From positions 1 to 12,890 of the forward strand of contig CAMPGU010000104.1 of assembly GCA_946885645.1 (NCBI GenBank): 12,890 nt of DNA. The letters are read 5' to 3'. This DNA comes from an uncultured Haloferula sp. (lineage in GTDB: Bacteria > Verrucomicrobiota > Verrucomicrobiae > Verrucomicrobiales > Akkermansiaceae). Position numbers and translations under genes: made by a program. Every line of letters starts with the position of its first letter. The first letter of the stretch is position 1. Of the stretch, positions 1 through 7,781 are shown one piece after another. Under the pieces are notes generated by a model that had not been told where the DNA came from, ran no database searches, and was given only the letters and a program-made list of their open reading frames with translations.

Positions 1-865
1 CCCCCAATTCCGCGCCCGCCCATACGACGGAAGCCCGCAGCCGCGCACCTTTCCCGATCTTTGCCCCGGGTCCGACCACGCTGTCTTCCACCACCGCCGT
101 CGGGTCGATGATCGCTTCCGGATGGATCGCCGGGGCGAGGGCGAGTTCGCGATGGGCGGCGAGGTAGCTCGCGTGGTCGCCGAGGTCACGCCATTCGCCT
201 TCATCAAGGACTACGGCCCCCAACCGGCCCTGCTTCGCCAGTTCGAGGAAGGCGGGGATGACGGAAATCTTCTCTCCAGCCGGAATCAGGCCGAAAAGCT
301 CGGGATCGAAACAGTAGATGCCGGTGAAGACGTGGGTGCCTTCGGCAAGGCCGAGCATGCCGCGAATGTCGCTGACCCGGTCCCCTTTAAGCGCGATGTG
401 GGTCGCCTCGCCCTGCGAGCGGACAGCAAGGGTCACGGGACAGGCGGAGGCCTCGTGGGCGGCGATCAGGCGGGCAAGCGGGAGCGAGGAGTAAATGTCT
501 CCATTGTGCACTAGTATGCTTTCGCCGCCTGCCCATGCCTCGATGTTCTTCACTCCGCCGCCGGTCTCGAGCAGGACCGGTTCGTGAAAAAGGTGCACGG
601 AGGCATTCTCCCACTTCCCCTTTTTCGGGGGGGTGCCGTTGCCCGAGGAAAGGCCCCGGTCTTCACTTTCCGCATAAGTCCACCGCTCCGGCAGGTGGTG
701 GGTATTGATCGCGAAATCGGTGATTCCGGCCGCGAGGCAGGATTCCATGGCCCATTCGATGAGCGGCTTGTGATAAAGCGGCACAAGGGGCTTGGGCAGC
801 AGGTCGGTGAGCGGTCGCAGCCGCGTGCCGAGCCCGGCACCGGGGAGGAAGGCCTTGCGGATCAC
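1..865 (-). CDS. Sugar-1-phosphate nucleotidyltransferase with left-handed beta-helix C-terminus (partial, 3' end outside window)
   Basis: The minus strand reads open for 288 codons from a GTG at 865 to the left edge. The N-terminus carries the nucleotidyltransferase signature GAGLGTRLRPLT (residues 9-20) followed by PKPLVPL with K25. ETGGGV (100-105), HNGDIY (120-125, the metal/substrate Asp region) and WRDLGDH (225-231) follow in family order. Residues 252-288 look like hexapeptide repeats of a left-handed beta-helix (IIDPTAVVEDSVVGPGAKIG). Such enzymes join a sugar-1-phosphate to an NTP, releasing pyrophosphate, in the cytoplasm. The ETGGG motif recalls MurU (MurNAc-1-P uridylyltransferase), and the hexapeptide tail recalls GDP-mannose or glucose-1-P enzymes, so the substrate cannot be named. 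Residues 65-85 form a hydrophilic insertion rich in Gly, Lys and Pro. GTG is chosen because it sits directly before the signature; the nearby ATG is out of frame and soon meets a stop. No good Shine-Dalgarno is visible. Confidence 0.88.
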   Translation of the reverse strand, partial: MIRKAFLPGAGLGTRLRPLTDLLPKPLVPLYHKPLIEWAMESCLAAGITDFAINTHHLPERWTYAESEDRGLSSGNGTPPKKGKWENASVHLFHEPVLLETGGGVKNIEAWAGGESILVHNGDIYSSLPLARLIAAHEASACPVTLAVRSQGEATHIALKGDRVSDIRGMLGLAEGTHVFTGIYCFDPELFGLIPAGEKISVIPAFLELAKQGRLGAVVLDEGEWRDLGDHASYLAAHRELALAPAIHPEAIIDPTAVVEDSVVGPGAKIGKGARLRASVVWAGAELG

Positions 866-983
866 GGGCCTGCGTGTGCGCGCAATCGGATGTGCGGGCA
901 AGTCATTTTCAAACGGCGTCCGGGTAATAACCCACACTTGGGATTGAGAAAACCCGCGATCTGGCGCGTATTGGGCTCCTCCG
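866..983. promoter_or_regulatory. Divergent intergenic region between nucleotidyltransferase and PVC-type cytochrome
   Basis: The two genes are transcribed away from each other, so both promoters must lie in or near this 118-bp spacer. I see no convincing -35/-10 pair on either strand. The only AT-rich patches are around 903-912, 924-930 and 943-952. A small inverted repeat, GGGT-AATA-ACCC, lies at 922-933. No ribosome binding site stands out before the ATG at 984. The call rests on gene arrangement, not on a recognised motif. Confidence 0.4.
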
Positions 984-3900
984 ATGCATCGCTCCACCCG
1001 ATATCTGATCGCCATTACCACCGTGGGCAGCGCCTGTGCGCTGCCCGAGGGGTTCGTCATGAAGGAATTCGCCGGCCCGCCGAACGCGGATTATCCGGCG
1101 GCCATCACGGTGTCCGCCACGGGGGATGTGTATGTTTCCTCCGATCAGAACGGATCGCTGGGTCACAAGAAGAACATGGGGCGCATCATCCGCTGCCGGG
1201 ACAAGGACGGCGACGGCAAGGCCGACGAATTCATCCATTTCGTGCCGGACGTGGATAGTCCGCGCGGCGGCCACTTCGTCGGCGATACCCTCTACCTCAT
1301 CCATCCGCCTTTCCTGAGCTCCTTCCGTGATACCAACGGCGACGGCGTGTCCGACCAGAAGACTACCCTGGTGACCGGGCTGGGCGGCGGGATCGAGCAT
1401 CCCCGTGGCGCGGACCACACCACGAACGGCGTGCGCATGGGCATCGATGGCTGGCTGTACATTTCCGTGGGAGATTTCGGCACCTTTCCGGCGAAAGGCA
1501 CCGACGGCTCCACCTACACGCTGCACGGCGGCGGGGTGCTGCGCGTGCGGCCGGACGGCTCCCAGGTGGAACCGTATGCGCTGATGGTGCGGAATATCTG
1601 CGACACCGCGATTTCCCCCGAACTGGATCTTTTCAGCCGGGACAACACCAATGACGGCAAGGGGTGGAACACGCGCTTCCACCATTACACCTCGCTCGGC
1701 GATCACGGCTACCCGCGGCTCTACCAGAATTTCGCGGACGAAGCGATCAAGCCGCTGGCCGACTACGGCGGCGGCTCCGGGACGGGCGCACTCTGGCTGA
1801 GCGAACCGGGATTCCCGGCCGAGTTCACGGACGCGCTTTTCTCGACCGACTGGACCACCGGCACCGTGCACTACCATCCTTGGAAGCGGGCGGGCGCGAG
1901 CTTCAGCGTGGAGCAGGAGACCTTTGAAAAGCTACCCCGCGCGACCGACATCGATGTGGATGGCAACTCGCGGCTCTTCCTGGCCGATTGGCGCGGCGGC
2001 GGCTTCGACTACTCGGGGAAAGATAAACCGGTGGGCATGATCCACGTGGCCACATTTCCCGGCAAGACCCCGGCGAAATATGCCGACGTGACGAAGGCCA
2101 ACGACGCCGATCTGGTGAAGCTGCTGACCTCCGCGAGCGCGGTGCAGCGGATGGAAGCCCAGCGTGAGATCCTGAAGCGCGGCAAGAAGCCCGTATTTGC
2201 CGAAGGGATCATCGCCATCGCCAAAGACGCAAAGCAAACGGTCGCCGTCCGAACAGCCGCGATCTGGACCTTCAAGCAGGCTTATGGGGCCGGTAGCACC
2301 AAGTACCTCGCCGAAATGGCGGGTGATGCGGCGATCCGCGAGCAGGTGCTCCGCGCGATGACCGACAACAAGCAGGAACTGGCCGGCGTGCCGGCGAAGC
2401 TCTACGGCGACATGCTGAAGGACAAGGATCCGCGGGTGGTCCTGCAGGCCCTGATCGGTCTCGAGCGCCTGAAGGTGAAAGGTGCCGCACCGGCAATCCT
2501 CTCCGCTTCCATGGAATGGCGCGAGGAAGGCGATTCCCCGCGCCTCCAGCACACGGCGATGCAAACGCTGGTCTCGCTGGAAAACATTCCCGCGTGCCTT
2601 AGTGCGGTCAGCGATACGGCGACCCGCAAGCTCGCTCTCCGTGCCTTGGAACGCATCCACAAGCCCGAGGTGGTGGACGGGCTCCTGGCGGCTTTCGGGA
2701 AGTCCAAGGATTTCGAGCTCCGCTTCGACGTGCTCGCGGCGCTGGCGCGTCTGAGCCACAAGGAGAAGGAATGGGACCTGAAGAGCTGGTGGAACACCCG
2801 TCCGGACGACCGGGGACCGTATCACGAGCCGGTGGAATGGGAGGCCACGGCGAAGATCCGCGGCGCAATCGAGAAGGGTTTCGGCATGGTGCCGCCCGAC
2901 CGCCAGAACGCCCTGCTCGAAGTGCTGGGCAAGAACCGTCTGCCGGTGGCCGAACTGAAGCTGGCCGGGGTGGACCCGGTGCTGGCCGCGCTCGGCTCGA
3001 AGGAACTCAACGACACCCAGCTAATGCTGCTGGTGGAAGCGGCGAAGGACAAGAAGCGCCCCTTTGCCCAGCGGGCCGATTTCTTCAAGGCGCTGCCGAA
3101 GGCGGGAGAAGACAAGTCGATGCCGTACCGGCTGGCCGTCCTCTCCATCTGGAGCCAGGACAAGGATGTGGCGGCGGAGGCGGAGGGTTACGTCAGCGAT
3201 TTCGTGAACTCGGCGGATCGCGCCGGCCAGATCGGCGCGCTGCGCGAGATCGCCGCCCGACAAGGCAATGCCGCCAGCCGGATCGCGTGGAAGGCCATGC
3301 TGACCGTTCTTTCCAGCCCGCTTGCCAAGGAGGACGCCAAGAAGAGGGTGCAGCGGGAAGTTGAAAAGACCCCGCGCGAGGTGGGCTTCTTCCAAGCCAT
3401 CACCGACCTAAAGCTGGCCGGCTTCGACAAGCAGATCGAGGAAGGTATGAAGTGGGACAACAGCGAACTCATCAACGCCGCGAAGGCAGCGAAGGAGGCG
3501 GTGGCCTCCCTGGGGTCCGGGGGCAAGAAGGTGGCCGAATTGCCGCCAGCCGAAGTCGCCAAGACGGCGATGGAAAGCAAGGGCGACGCGGCCGCGGGCG
3601 AGCGGATCTTCTCCTCCCAAGGCTGCATCGCTTGCCACTCGGTCGATCCGAAGGCCGAGCAGAAAGGGCCGTACCTCGGTGCCTCCGGCGCGAAATTCAC
3701 ACGCGACTACCTGATCGAGTCGATCCTGGATCCTAACAAGGTGGTAGCCCAAGGCTTCCAGACTTCCATGTTCAAGATGAAAGACGGTCTGGCGCACATG
3801 GGCTTTGTCACCGGTGAAGCCGATGGCGTGGTCGAGCTTCGCAATATCGCCGGACAGGTGACGAAGCTGAAGCGTGTGGACGTGGCAGAGGAAAACCACA

Positions 3901-4004
3901 TGCCCCAATCGATGATGCCGCCGGGCCTGGCTGCGGGGCTTTCAGTGCAGGATTTCACCTCGCTGATCGAGTATCTCAGCACGCTGAAGGCGACGGGAGG
4001 CTGA
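984..4004 (+). CDS. PVC-type secreted c-type cytochrome: beta-propeller dehydrogenase-like domain, HEAT-like repeats, C-terminal CxxCH heme domain
   Basis: This is a 1006-residue protein. Residues 1-19 form a signal peptide ending ACA before LPEGF, which supports the ATG at 984 over the later in-frame ATG at 1059. C18 gives only a poor lipobox. Residues 20 to about 365 match the Pirellula/Verrucomicrobium-type putative membrane-bound dehydrogenase domain, with landmarks HGGGVLRVRPDGS and HHYTSLGDHGYPRLYQNF. Two Asp-rich calcium-loop-like motifs, DKDGDGKAD (73-81) and DTNGDGVSD (116-124), lie within it. About 375-840 is Ala/Leu-rich helical repeat sequence like HEAT repeats. The C-terminal heme domain has CIACH (C881, C884, H885), and the Met residues at 973-978 (HMPQSMMPPG) could supply the axial ligand. 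It is probably a periplasmic electron-transfer dehydrogenase for a sugar or similar compound; family members are generally uncharacterised, so the substrate is unknown. It stands alone, divergent from its left neighbour and convergent with dnaE. Confidence 0.92.
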   Translation: MHRSTRYLIAITTVGSACALPEGFVMKEFAGPPNADYPAAITVSATGDVYVSSDQNGSLGHKKNMGRIIRCRDKDGDGKADEFIHFVPDVDSPRGGHFVGDTLYLIHPPFLSSFRDTNGDGVSDQKTTLVTGLGGGIEHPRGADHTTNGVRMGIDGWLYISVGDFGTFPAKGTDGSTYTLHGGGVLRVRPDGSQVEPYALMVRNICDTAISPELDLFSRDNTNDGKGWNTRFHHYTSLGDHGYPRLYQNFADEAIKPLADYGGGSGTGALWLSEPGFPAEFTDALFSTDWTTGTVHYHPWKRAGASFSVEQETFEKLPRATDIDVDGNSRLFLADWRGGGFDYSGKDKPVGMIHVATFPGKTPAKYADVTKANDADLVKLLTSASAVQRMEAQREILKRGKKPVFAEGIIAIAKDAKQTVAVRTAAIWTFKQAYGAGSTKYLAEMAGDAAIREQVLRAMTDNKQELAGVPAKLYGDMLKDKDPRVVLQALIGLERLKVKGAAPAILSASMEWREEGDSPRLQHTAMQTLVSLENIPACLSAVSDTATRKLALRALERIHKPEVVDGLLAAFGKSKDFELRFDVLAALARLSHKEKEWDLKSWWNTRPDDRGPYHEPVEWEATAKIRGAIEKGFGMVPPDRQNALLEVLGKNRLPVAELKLAGVDPVLAALGSKELNDTQLMLLVEAAKDKKRPFAQRADFFKALPKAGEDKSMPYRLAVLSIWSQDKDVAAEAEGYVSDFVNSADRAGQIGALREIAARQGNAASRIAWKAMLTVLSSPLAKEDAKKRVQREVEKTPREVGFFQAITDLKLAGFDKQIEEGMKWDNSELINAAKAAKEAVASLGSGGKKVAELPPAEVAKTAMESKGDAAAGERIFSSQGCIACHSVDPKAEQKGPYLGASGAKFTRDYLIESILDPNKVVAQGFQTSMFKMKDGLAHMGFVTGEADGVVELRNIAGQVTKLKRVDVAEENHMPQSMMPPGLAAGLSVQDFTSLIEYLSTLKATGG

Positions 4005-4029
4005 TCGCGGGCACCGAATCGCAGGATTA

Positions 4030-4053
4030 AGGGCCGTCCCTCGGGGCGGCCCT
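4030..4053. terminator. Hairpin between the convergent cytochrome and dnaE ends, likely bidirectional terminator
   Basis: AGGGCCG at 4030-4036 is the exact complement of CGGCCCT at 4047-4053. The stem extends inward by a T-G wobble and two C-G pairs to a CTCG loop, giving about 10 bp. The plus side is followed by CCGGTTTG and the minus side by TTAATCC, so neither has a strong U-tract. It sits 26 bases after the cytochrome stop and 25 bases beyond the dnaE stop, in the middle of the only spacer between these convergent genes. Confidence 0.7.
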
Positions 4054-4077
4054 CCGGTTTGTGGCGGAGACGCCTGC

Positions 4078-7000
4078 TCAATCGATCCAGCGGCCGAGGG
4101 CCTTCTCGAGAATCTCGGTGCGCTTCACGTGATGCTTCTCGCCGAGTTCGACGGTGGCACGGCGTCCGGCGCTGTTCTGGAAGTGCAGGAAGACGGGCAC
4201 CTTTCCGGGATTCGCGGCGAGGGCTTCCCGGATATCGGAGAGATCGCGCTCGGAGTGGCGGGCGGTCCAGAGGGTGAGCTCTACGGCCCCTTTGGTGGCG
4301 GAGCTGCCGCGGGGCTTGAGCTCGCTGAGCTCGTAGCCGGTGAGACGGCGGGAGTCGGTGCGGTCGTCGATCTGGATCGCGGCCTTGAACTTGATGACCT
4401 TGCCGGGCACCAGGGTGCCGGCATCTCGGGCGGGAACGAAGGACTCGCCCCACATGACGACTTCGGCAGAGCCGGTGAAGTCCTCGACCACCATGACGCC
4501 GAAGGGCTTGCCGCTTTTCGTTACCTTGCTTTCCAAGGTGCGGATCATTCCCGCGAACGGAAAGCGGTCGCGGGGGTTCGAGACATCCACCTCGTCGAGG
4601 AGACCGAGTTTCAGGTACTTGTCGGAGTCGAGGACGCCGCGGAATTTGTCGAGCGGATGGCCGGTGACGTAGAAGCCGAGCAACTCCTTCTCCTGCGCGA
4701 GCCGTTCGTCCTTGCTCCACTCTTCGACCGCTACGGCGGTGGCCGTATTGACCGGTGCCGACGCGGCAAAGTCCATGGTATCGAAAAGCGAGACCTGCCC
4801 GGCAGCGCGGTCCCGCTGCGCGGAGGAGGCGCTGGCGACGACCTGCTCCAGGCGGTTGAACATCGAGGCGCGGGTCTCGCCGGTCCAATCGAGTGCGCCC
4901 GCTTTCACGAGGTTCTCAAGGATGCGCTTGTTCACCGCTTTCGAGTCGAGTCGGTTCGAGAAGTCCTCCAGGGAGGTGAAGGGCCCTTTCGCTTCGCGAT
5001 CGGCGATCGCTTGGGCCATCGCGCCCTCGCCCACGTTCTTGATGGCGGCGAGACCGTAGCGGACGGCGAAAGCGCCCGAGGGCAAAAGCTCGGGAGCGAA
5101 GCGAAGCTTCGATTTGTTCAGGTCCGGCGGCAGGATCTCGATGCCCATGCGGTGGCACTCCGCGACGAAGACGCCGATCTTGTCGGTATTGTTGATCTCG
5201 TTCGAGAGCAGCCCCGCCATGAACTCGACCGGGAAATTCGCCTTCAGGTACGCGGTCCAGTAGGAGATGTGGCCGTAGCAGGCGGAGTGGGACTTGTTGA
5301 AGCCGTAGCCGGCAAACATCTCGATTTTCTCGAAGATGGCGTTGGCGAGCTTCTCATTGATGTTGTTCACCCGCGCCGCGCCCTCGACGAACTTCGAGCG
5401 CTCCTCCGCCATCTTCTTCGGATCCTTCTTGCCCATCGCGCGGCGGAGCAGGTCGGCACCGCCCAGCGTGTAGCCGGCGAGGAGCTTGGCGGCATTCTGC
5501 ACCTGCTCCTGGTAGATCATGACCCCGTAGGTATTGCCGCAGACCTGCTCCAGCAGCGGGTGCTCGTAGAAGGGCTTCTTGCGGCCCTTCTTCACCTCGA
5601 TCATCTGGTCGATGAACTGCATCGCCCCGGGGCGATAGAGGGCGAGGAGGTCGATGATGTCGTCGATCTTCTCGATCTGGTACTTCCGGCACGTCTCCAC
5701 CATCCCGCCGGATTCCAGCTGGAACACGCCCATCGTCTCGCCCCGGTTCAGGATATCGAAGGTCTTCTGGTCATCCAGCGGCACGCGGTCGATTTCGAAG
5801 TCCGGTGTGTGTCGCTTGATGTGCTCCACCGCGTCCTGGATGACGGTGAGGTTCTTCAGGCCCAGGAAGTCCATCTTCAGGAGCCCGACCTCGGTGATCG
5901 CGCCCATGTCGTACTGGGTCACGACTTCGCCTTCATTCCCGCGGGTCAGCGGCACGTGCTCGTCGAGCGGGCGGTCGCCGATCACCACGCCGGCGGCATG
6001 AATGCCGACGTTCCGGGTCAGGCCTTCCAGCTTCAGGGCATACTCCCACAACTCCCGATAGGTGGAGGAGCTGGCGATCATCTCCTTCAGCTCCGGCTTC
6101 GCCTCGTACTCGCTCTTCAGGCTGACGCCGGGCTTGGCCTCGATCATCTTCGCGATGCGGTCCGCCTCGCCGTAGCTGACACCCATCACGCGAGCGACGT
6201 CCCGCAGCACGCTCTTCGCGCCGAGGGTGCCGTAGGTGATGATGTGGGAGACGCTGCGCTCGCCGTACTTTTGCCGCACGTAGTCGATCACCTCGGGACG
6301 GCGGCTCTGGCAGAAATCGATATCGACGTCGGGCGGGCTGACGCGCTCGGGATTGAGGAAACGCTCGAAGAGCAGGCCGAACTGCAGCGGGCAGATATTC
6401 GTGATGCCCATGACGTAGGCCACCAGCGAGCCGGCGGCCGAACCGCGGCCCGGACCCACGGGGATATCGTGATCCCGCGCCCACTGGATGAAATCCGCGG
6501 TAATGAGGAAGTACGAGGCGAAGCCGAGCTGATTGATGATATTCACCTCGTACTCCAGGCGCTCCTGGATCTCCGCTTCCGCGGCACGCTCCTCGCCGTA
6601 GCGTTTCACCAGACCCTCCTGGCACACGCGCATCAGGTACTCCTCCCGCGGCGAGCCGTCCGGGGTACCGAATTGCGGGTACTTTTCCGAGCTCGTGGGA
6701 TCCAGCTTGAGCGAGACATTGCAGCGCTCCGCGATTTCCAAGGTGGCATCGCAGGCTCCGGGAATCTCGGCGAAAAGCTCCCGCATTTCCGCTGCCGTCT
6801 TGAAATACACCTCGGGGGTGTAGCGCATGCGGTTCTCGTCGATCAGCAGTCGGCCGGTACCGATGCAGATCATCACATCATGCGCCTCGTGATCGCTGCG
6901 GTTGAGGAAGTGGACGTCGTTGGCGGCGACCGGCTTGAGGCCGAATTCCTTCGCGAGCTTCAACAGGCCGGGGGTGACCTTCCGCTGCGGCTCGAGGCCG

Positions 7001-7542
7001 TGGTCGTGGATCTCCACGTAGAGATTCTCCTTGCCGTAGATCTCCACCAGCTCGGCCATCGTTTCGCGGGCCTTCCCCTCATCCCCCAAGAGCAGCCATT
7101 CGTTCACGGGCCCCGAAATGCAGCCGGTGAGGCAGATGATGCCCTTCGAGTAGCGGCGCAGGGCCTCGCGGTCCACCCGCGGCTTGCCGTGATAGAGGCC
7201 CTCCAGGTGGCCGAGCGAGACGAGCTTCTGGAGATTGCTCCAGCCTTCGTCCGTCTCCGCCAGCAAGGTCATGTGGCAGGCACGCTTGCGGCCGGGAATC
7301 TCCTTTTTGTCCTCCATGTTTCCCGGCGCGAGGTAGATCTCGCAGCCGAAGATCGGCTTCACCCCCGCCTTCTTGCAATTTTGGTAGAACTCAATGGCAC
7401 CGAAGAGGTTGCCGTGGTCCGTCATGGCGACCGCGGGCATCCCGAGCTCCTTCGCCTTGTTCGCCACTTCCTTGGTGCGGGCCATCCCGTCGAGGAGGGA
7501 ATATTCGGTGTGCAGGTGGAGGTGGACGAAGGAATCGGACAT
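4078..7542 (-). CDS. dnaE: DNA polymerase III alpha subunit (replicative DnaE, DnaE1-type)
   Basis: This is a 1154-residue protein, close to the 1160 of E. coli DnaE; it copies the chromosome as the polymerase of the replisome. The PHP domain (about 1-280) opens with FVHLHLHTEYSLLDG and keeps H9, H11, D18, H43, E68, H90, C141, D209 and H211, the full set of metal-ligand positions. The polymerase core has PDVDIDF (D405, D407, D409) and D558 in KMDFLGLKNL, matching the E. coli catalytic Asp regions. A helix-hairpin-helix region follows at about 820-880, then a clamp-binding motif QVSLF (916-920) and an OB-fold around 990-1075. The start at 7542 is chosen because MSDSFVHLHLHTEYS aligns with family N-termini; the frame stays open 46 codons upstream, but that part is Pro/Arg-rich and unlike the family. 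It is divergent from the paralogue pair and convergent with the cytochrome gene. The antisense frame is open throughout, reflecting absence of TTA, CTA and TCA codons. Confidence 0.98.
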   Translation of the reverse strand: MSDSFVHLHLHTEYSLLDGMARTKEVANKAKELGMPAVAMTDHGNLFGAIEFYQNCKKAGVKPIFGCEIYLAPGNMEDKKEIPGRKRACHMTLLAETDEGWSNLQKLVSLGHLEGLYHGKPRVDREALRRYSKGIICLTGCISGPVNEWLLLGDEGKARETMAELVEIYGKENLYVEIHDHGLEPQRKVTPGLLKLAKEFGLKPVAANDVHFLNRSDHEAHDVMICIGTGRLLIDENRMRYTPEVYFKTAAEMRELFAEIPGACDATLEIAERCNVSLKLDPTSSEKYPQFGTPDGSPREEYLMRVCQEGLVKRYGEERAAEAEIQERLEYEVNIINQLGFASYFLITADFIQWARDHDIPVGPGRGSAAGSLVAYVMGITNICPLQFGLLFERFLNPERVSPPDVDIDFCQSRRPEVIDYVRQKYGERSVSHIITYGTLGAKSVLRDVARVMGVSYGEADRIAKMIEAKPGVSLKSEYEAKPELKEMIASSSTYRELWEYALKLEGLTRNVGIHAAGVVIGDRPLDEHVPLTRGNEGEVVTQYDMGAITEVGLLKMDFLGLKNLTVIQDAVEHIKRHTPDFEIDRVPLDDQKTFDILNRGETMGVFQLESGGMVETCRKYQIEKIDDIIDLLALYRPGAMQFIDQMIEVKKGRKKPFYEHPLLEQVCGNTYGVMIYQEQVQNAAKLLAGYTLGGADLLRRAMGKKDPKKMAEERSKFVEGAARVNNINEKLANAIFEKIEMFAGYGFNKSHSACYGHISYWTAYLKANFPVEFMAGLLSNEINNTDKIGVFVAECHRMGIEILPPDLNKSKLRFAPELLPSGAFAVRYGLAAIKNVGEGAMAQAIADREAKGPFTSLEDFSNRLDSKAVNKRILENLVKAGALDWTGETRASMFNRLEQVVASASSAQRDRAAGQVSLFDTMDFAASAPVNTATAVAVEEWSKDERLAQEKELLGFYVTGHPLDKFRGVLDSDKYLKLGLLDEVDVSNPRDRFPFAGMIRTLESKVTKSGKPFGVMVVEDFTGSAEVVMWGESFVPARDAGTLVPGKVIKFKAAIQIDDRTDSRRLTGYELSELKPRGSSATKGAVELTLWTARHSERDLSDIREALAANPGKVPVFLHFQNSAGRRATVELGEKHHVKRTEILEKALGRWID

Positions 7543-7709
7543 CGGGACGGCGGAGGGTGACGCAGGCCGGGGCGAAGGGCAAGCGGGCGGTGGGGTAGGT
7601 CCGCCTAACGCTTCTCTCCCGCTGAAAACGCGCGCCCTGAGCTGCAAAAACGCGCGCCCGGGGAGGTTCGCGTTTCGCAAAATCTCGCCCTCTGGTAGGT
7701 CTGTCCGCG
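7543..7709. promoter_or_regulatory. Divergent intergenic region between dnaE and the first paralogue gene
   Basis: This 167-bp spacer must hold the dnaE promoter on the minus strand and the promoter for the plus-strand run that starts at 7710. Its most visible structure is the repeated 13-mer at 7625-7659. A weak purine stretch, GGTAGG at 7694-7699, is 10 bases before the ATG at 7710 and may serve as a ribosome binding site. I recognise no clear sigma-70 boxes and see no credible small gene. Confidence 0.4.
7625..7659. repeat. Pair of 13-bp direct repeats, 22 bp apart, in the dnaE upstream region
   Basis: AAAACGCGCGCCC occurs exactly at 7625-7637 and 7647-7659. Each copy is preceded by GCTG (7621-7624 and 7641-7644), with two extra bases in the second copy. 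The 22-bp period is close to two turns of the helix, which would place two bound proteins on the same face. The location between divergent genes suggests an operator, but I do not recognise the motif and the repeat could be chance in GC-rich DNA. Confidence 0.5.
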
Positions 7710-7781
7710 ATGCCCGACGCCACCGAACGCTTCATCGCCGCTGCCACCGCTCCGATGGCGAGGAGTCCGGAGCTGCAAATT
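7710..7781 (+). repeat. 72-bp 5' coding repeat, copy 1 (first 24 codons of paralogue 1)
   Basis: This block matches 9826-9897 at 69 of 72 bases. The three mismatches fall in codons 5, 18 and 19 and all change the residue (T/A, R/S, S/N). The other 21 codons are identical at every position. Similarity begins sharply at the ATG and fades after codon 24. An inverted repeat GCTCCG/CGGAGC at 7749-7773 lies inside it. Confidence 0.9.

Noticed and set aside
122..514. A 130-codon plus-strand frame near the left edge
   Set aside because: It lies antisense to the nucleotidyltransferase, whose motifs run continuously through the same bases. Its product has no recognisable features.
938..974. Possible -35 and -10 pair just before the cytochrome ATG
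   Set aside because: The -10 match is poor and would place the transcription start only a few bases before the ATG; the evidence is too weak to list as a promoter.
909..1877. A 322-codon minus-strand open frame over the start of the cytochrome gene
   Set aside because: It is the in-register shadow of a clearly real gene with signal peptide and family motifs, and it would also fill the divergent spacer.
4129..7560. A 1143-codon open frame on the plus strand covering almost all of dnaE
   Set aside because: It is exactly in register with dnaE on the other strand, so it stays open simply because dnaE has no TTA, CTA or TCA codons. Its product is rich in His, Asp, Leu, Val and Arg and has no recognisable domain.
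7543..7680. A 46-codon upstream extension of dnaE starting at 7680
   Set aside because: The added residues are Pro/Arg/Ala-rich and unlike DnaE N-termini, and they run through the repeated 13-mers. MSDSFVHLHLHTEYS at 7542 matches the family start.
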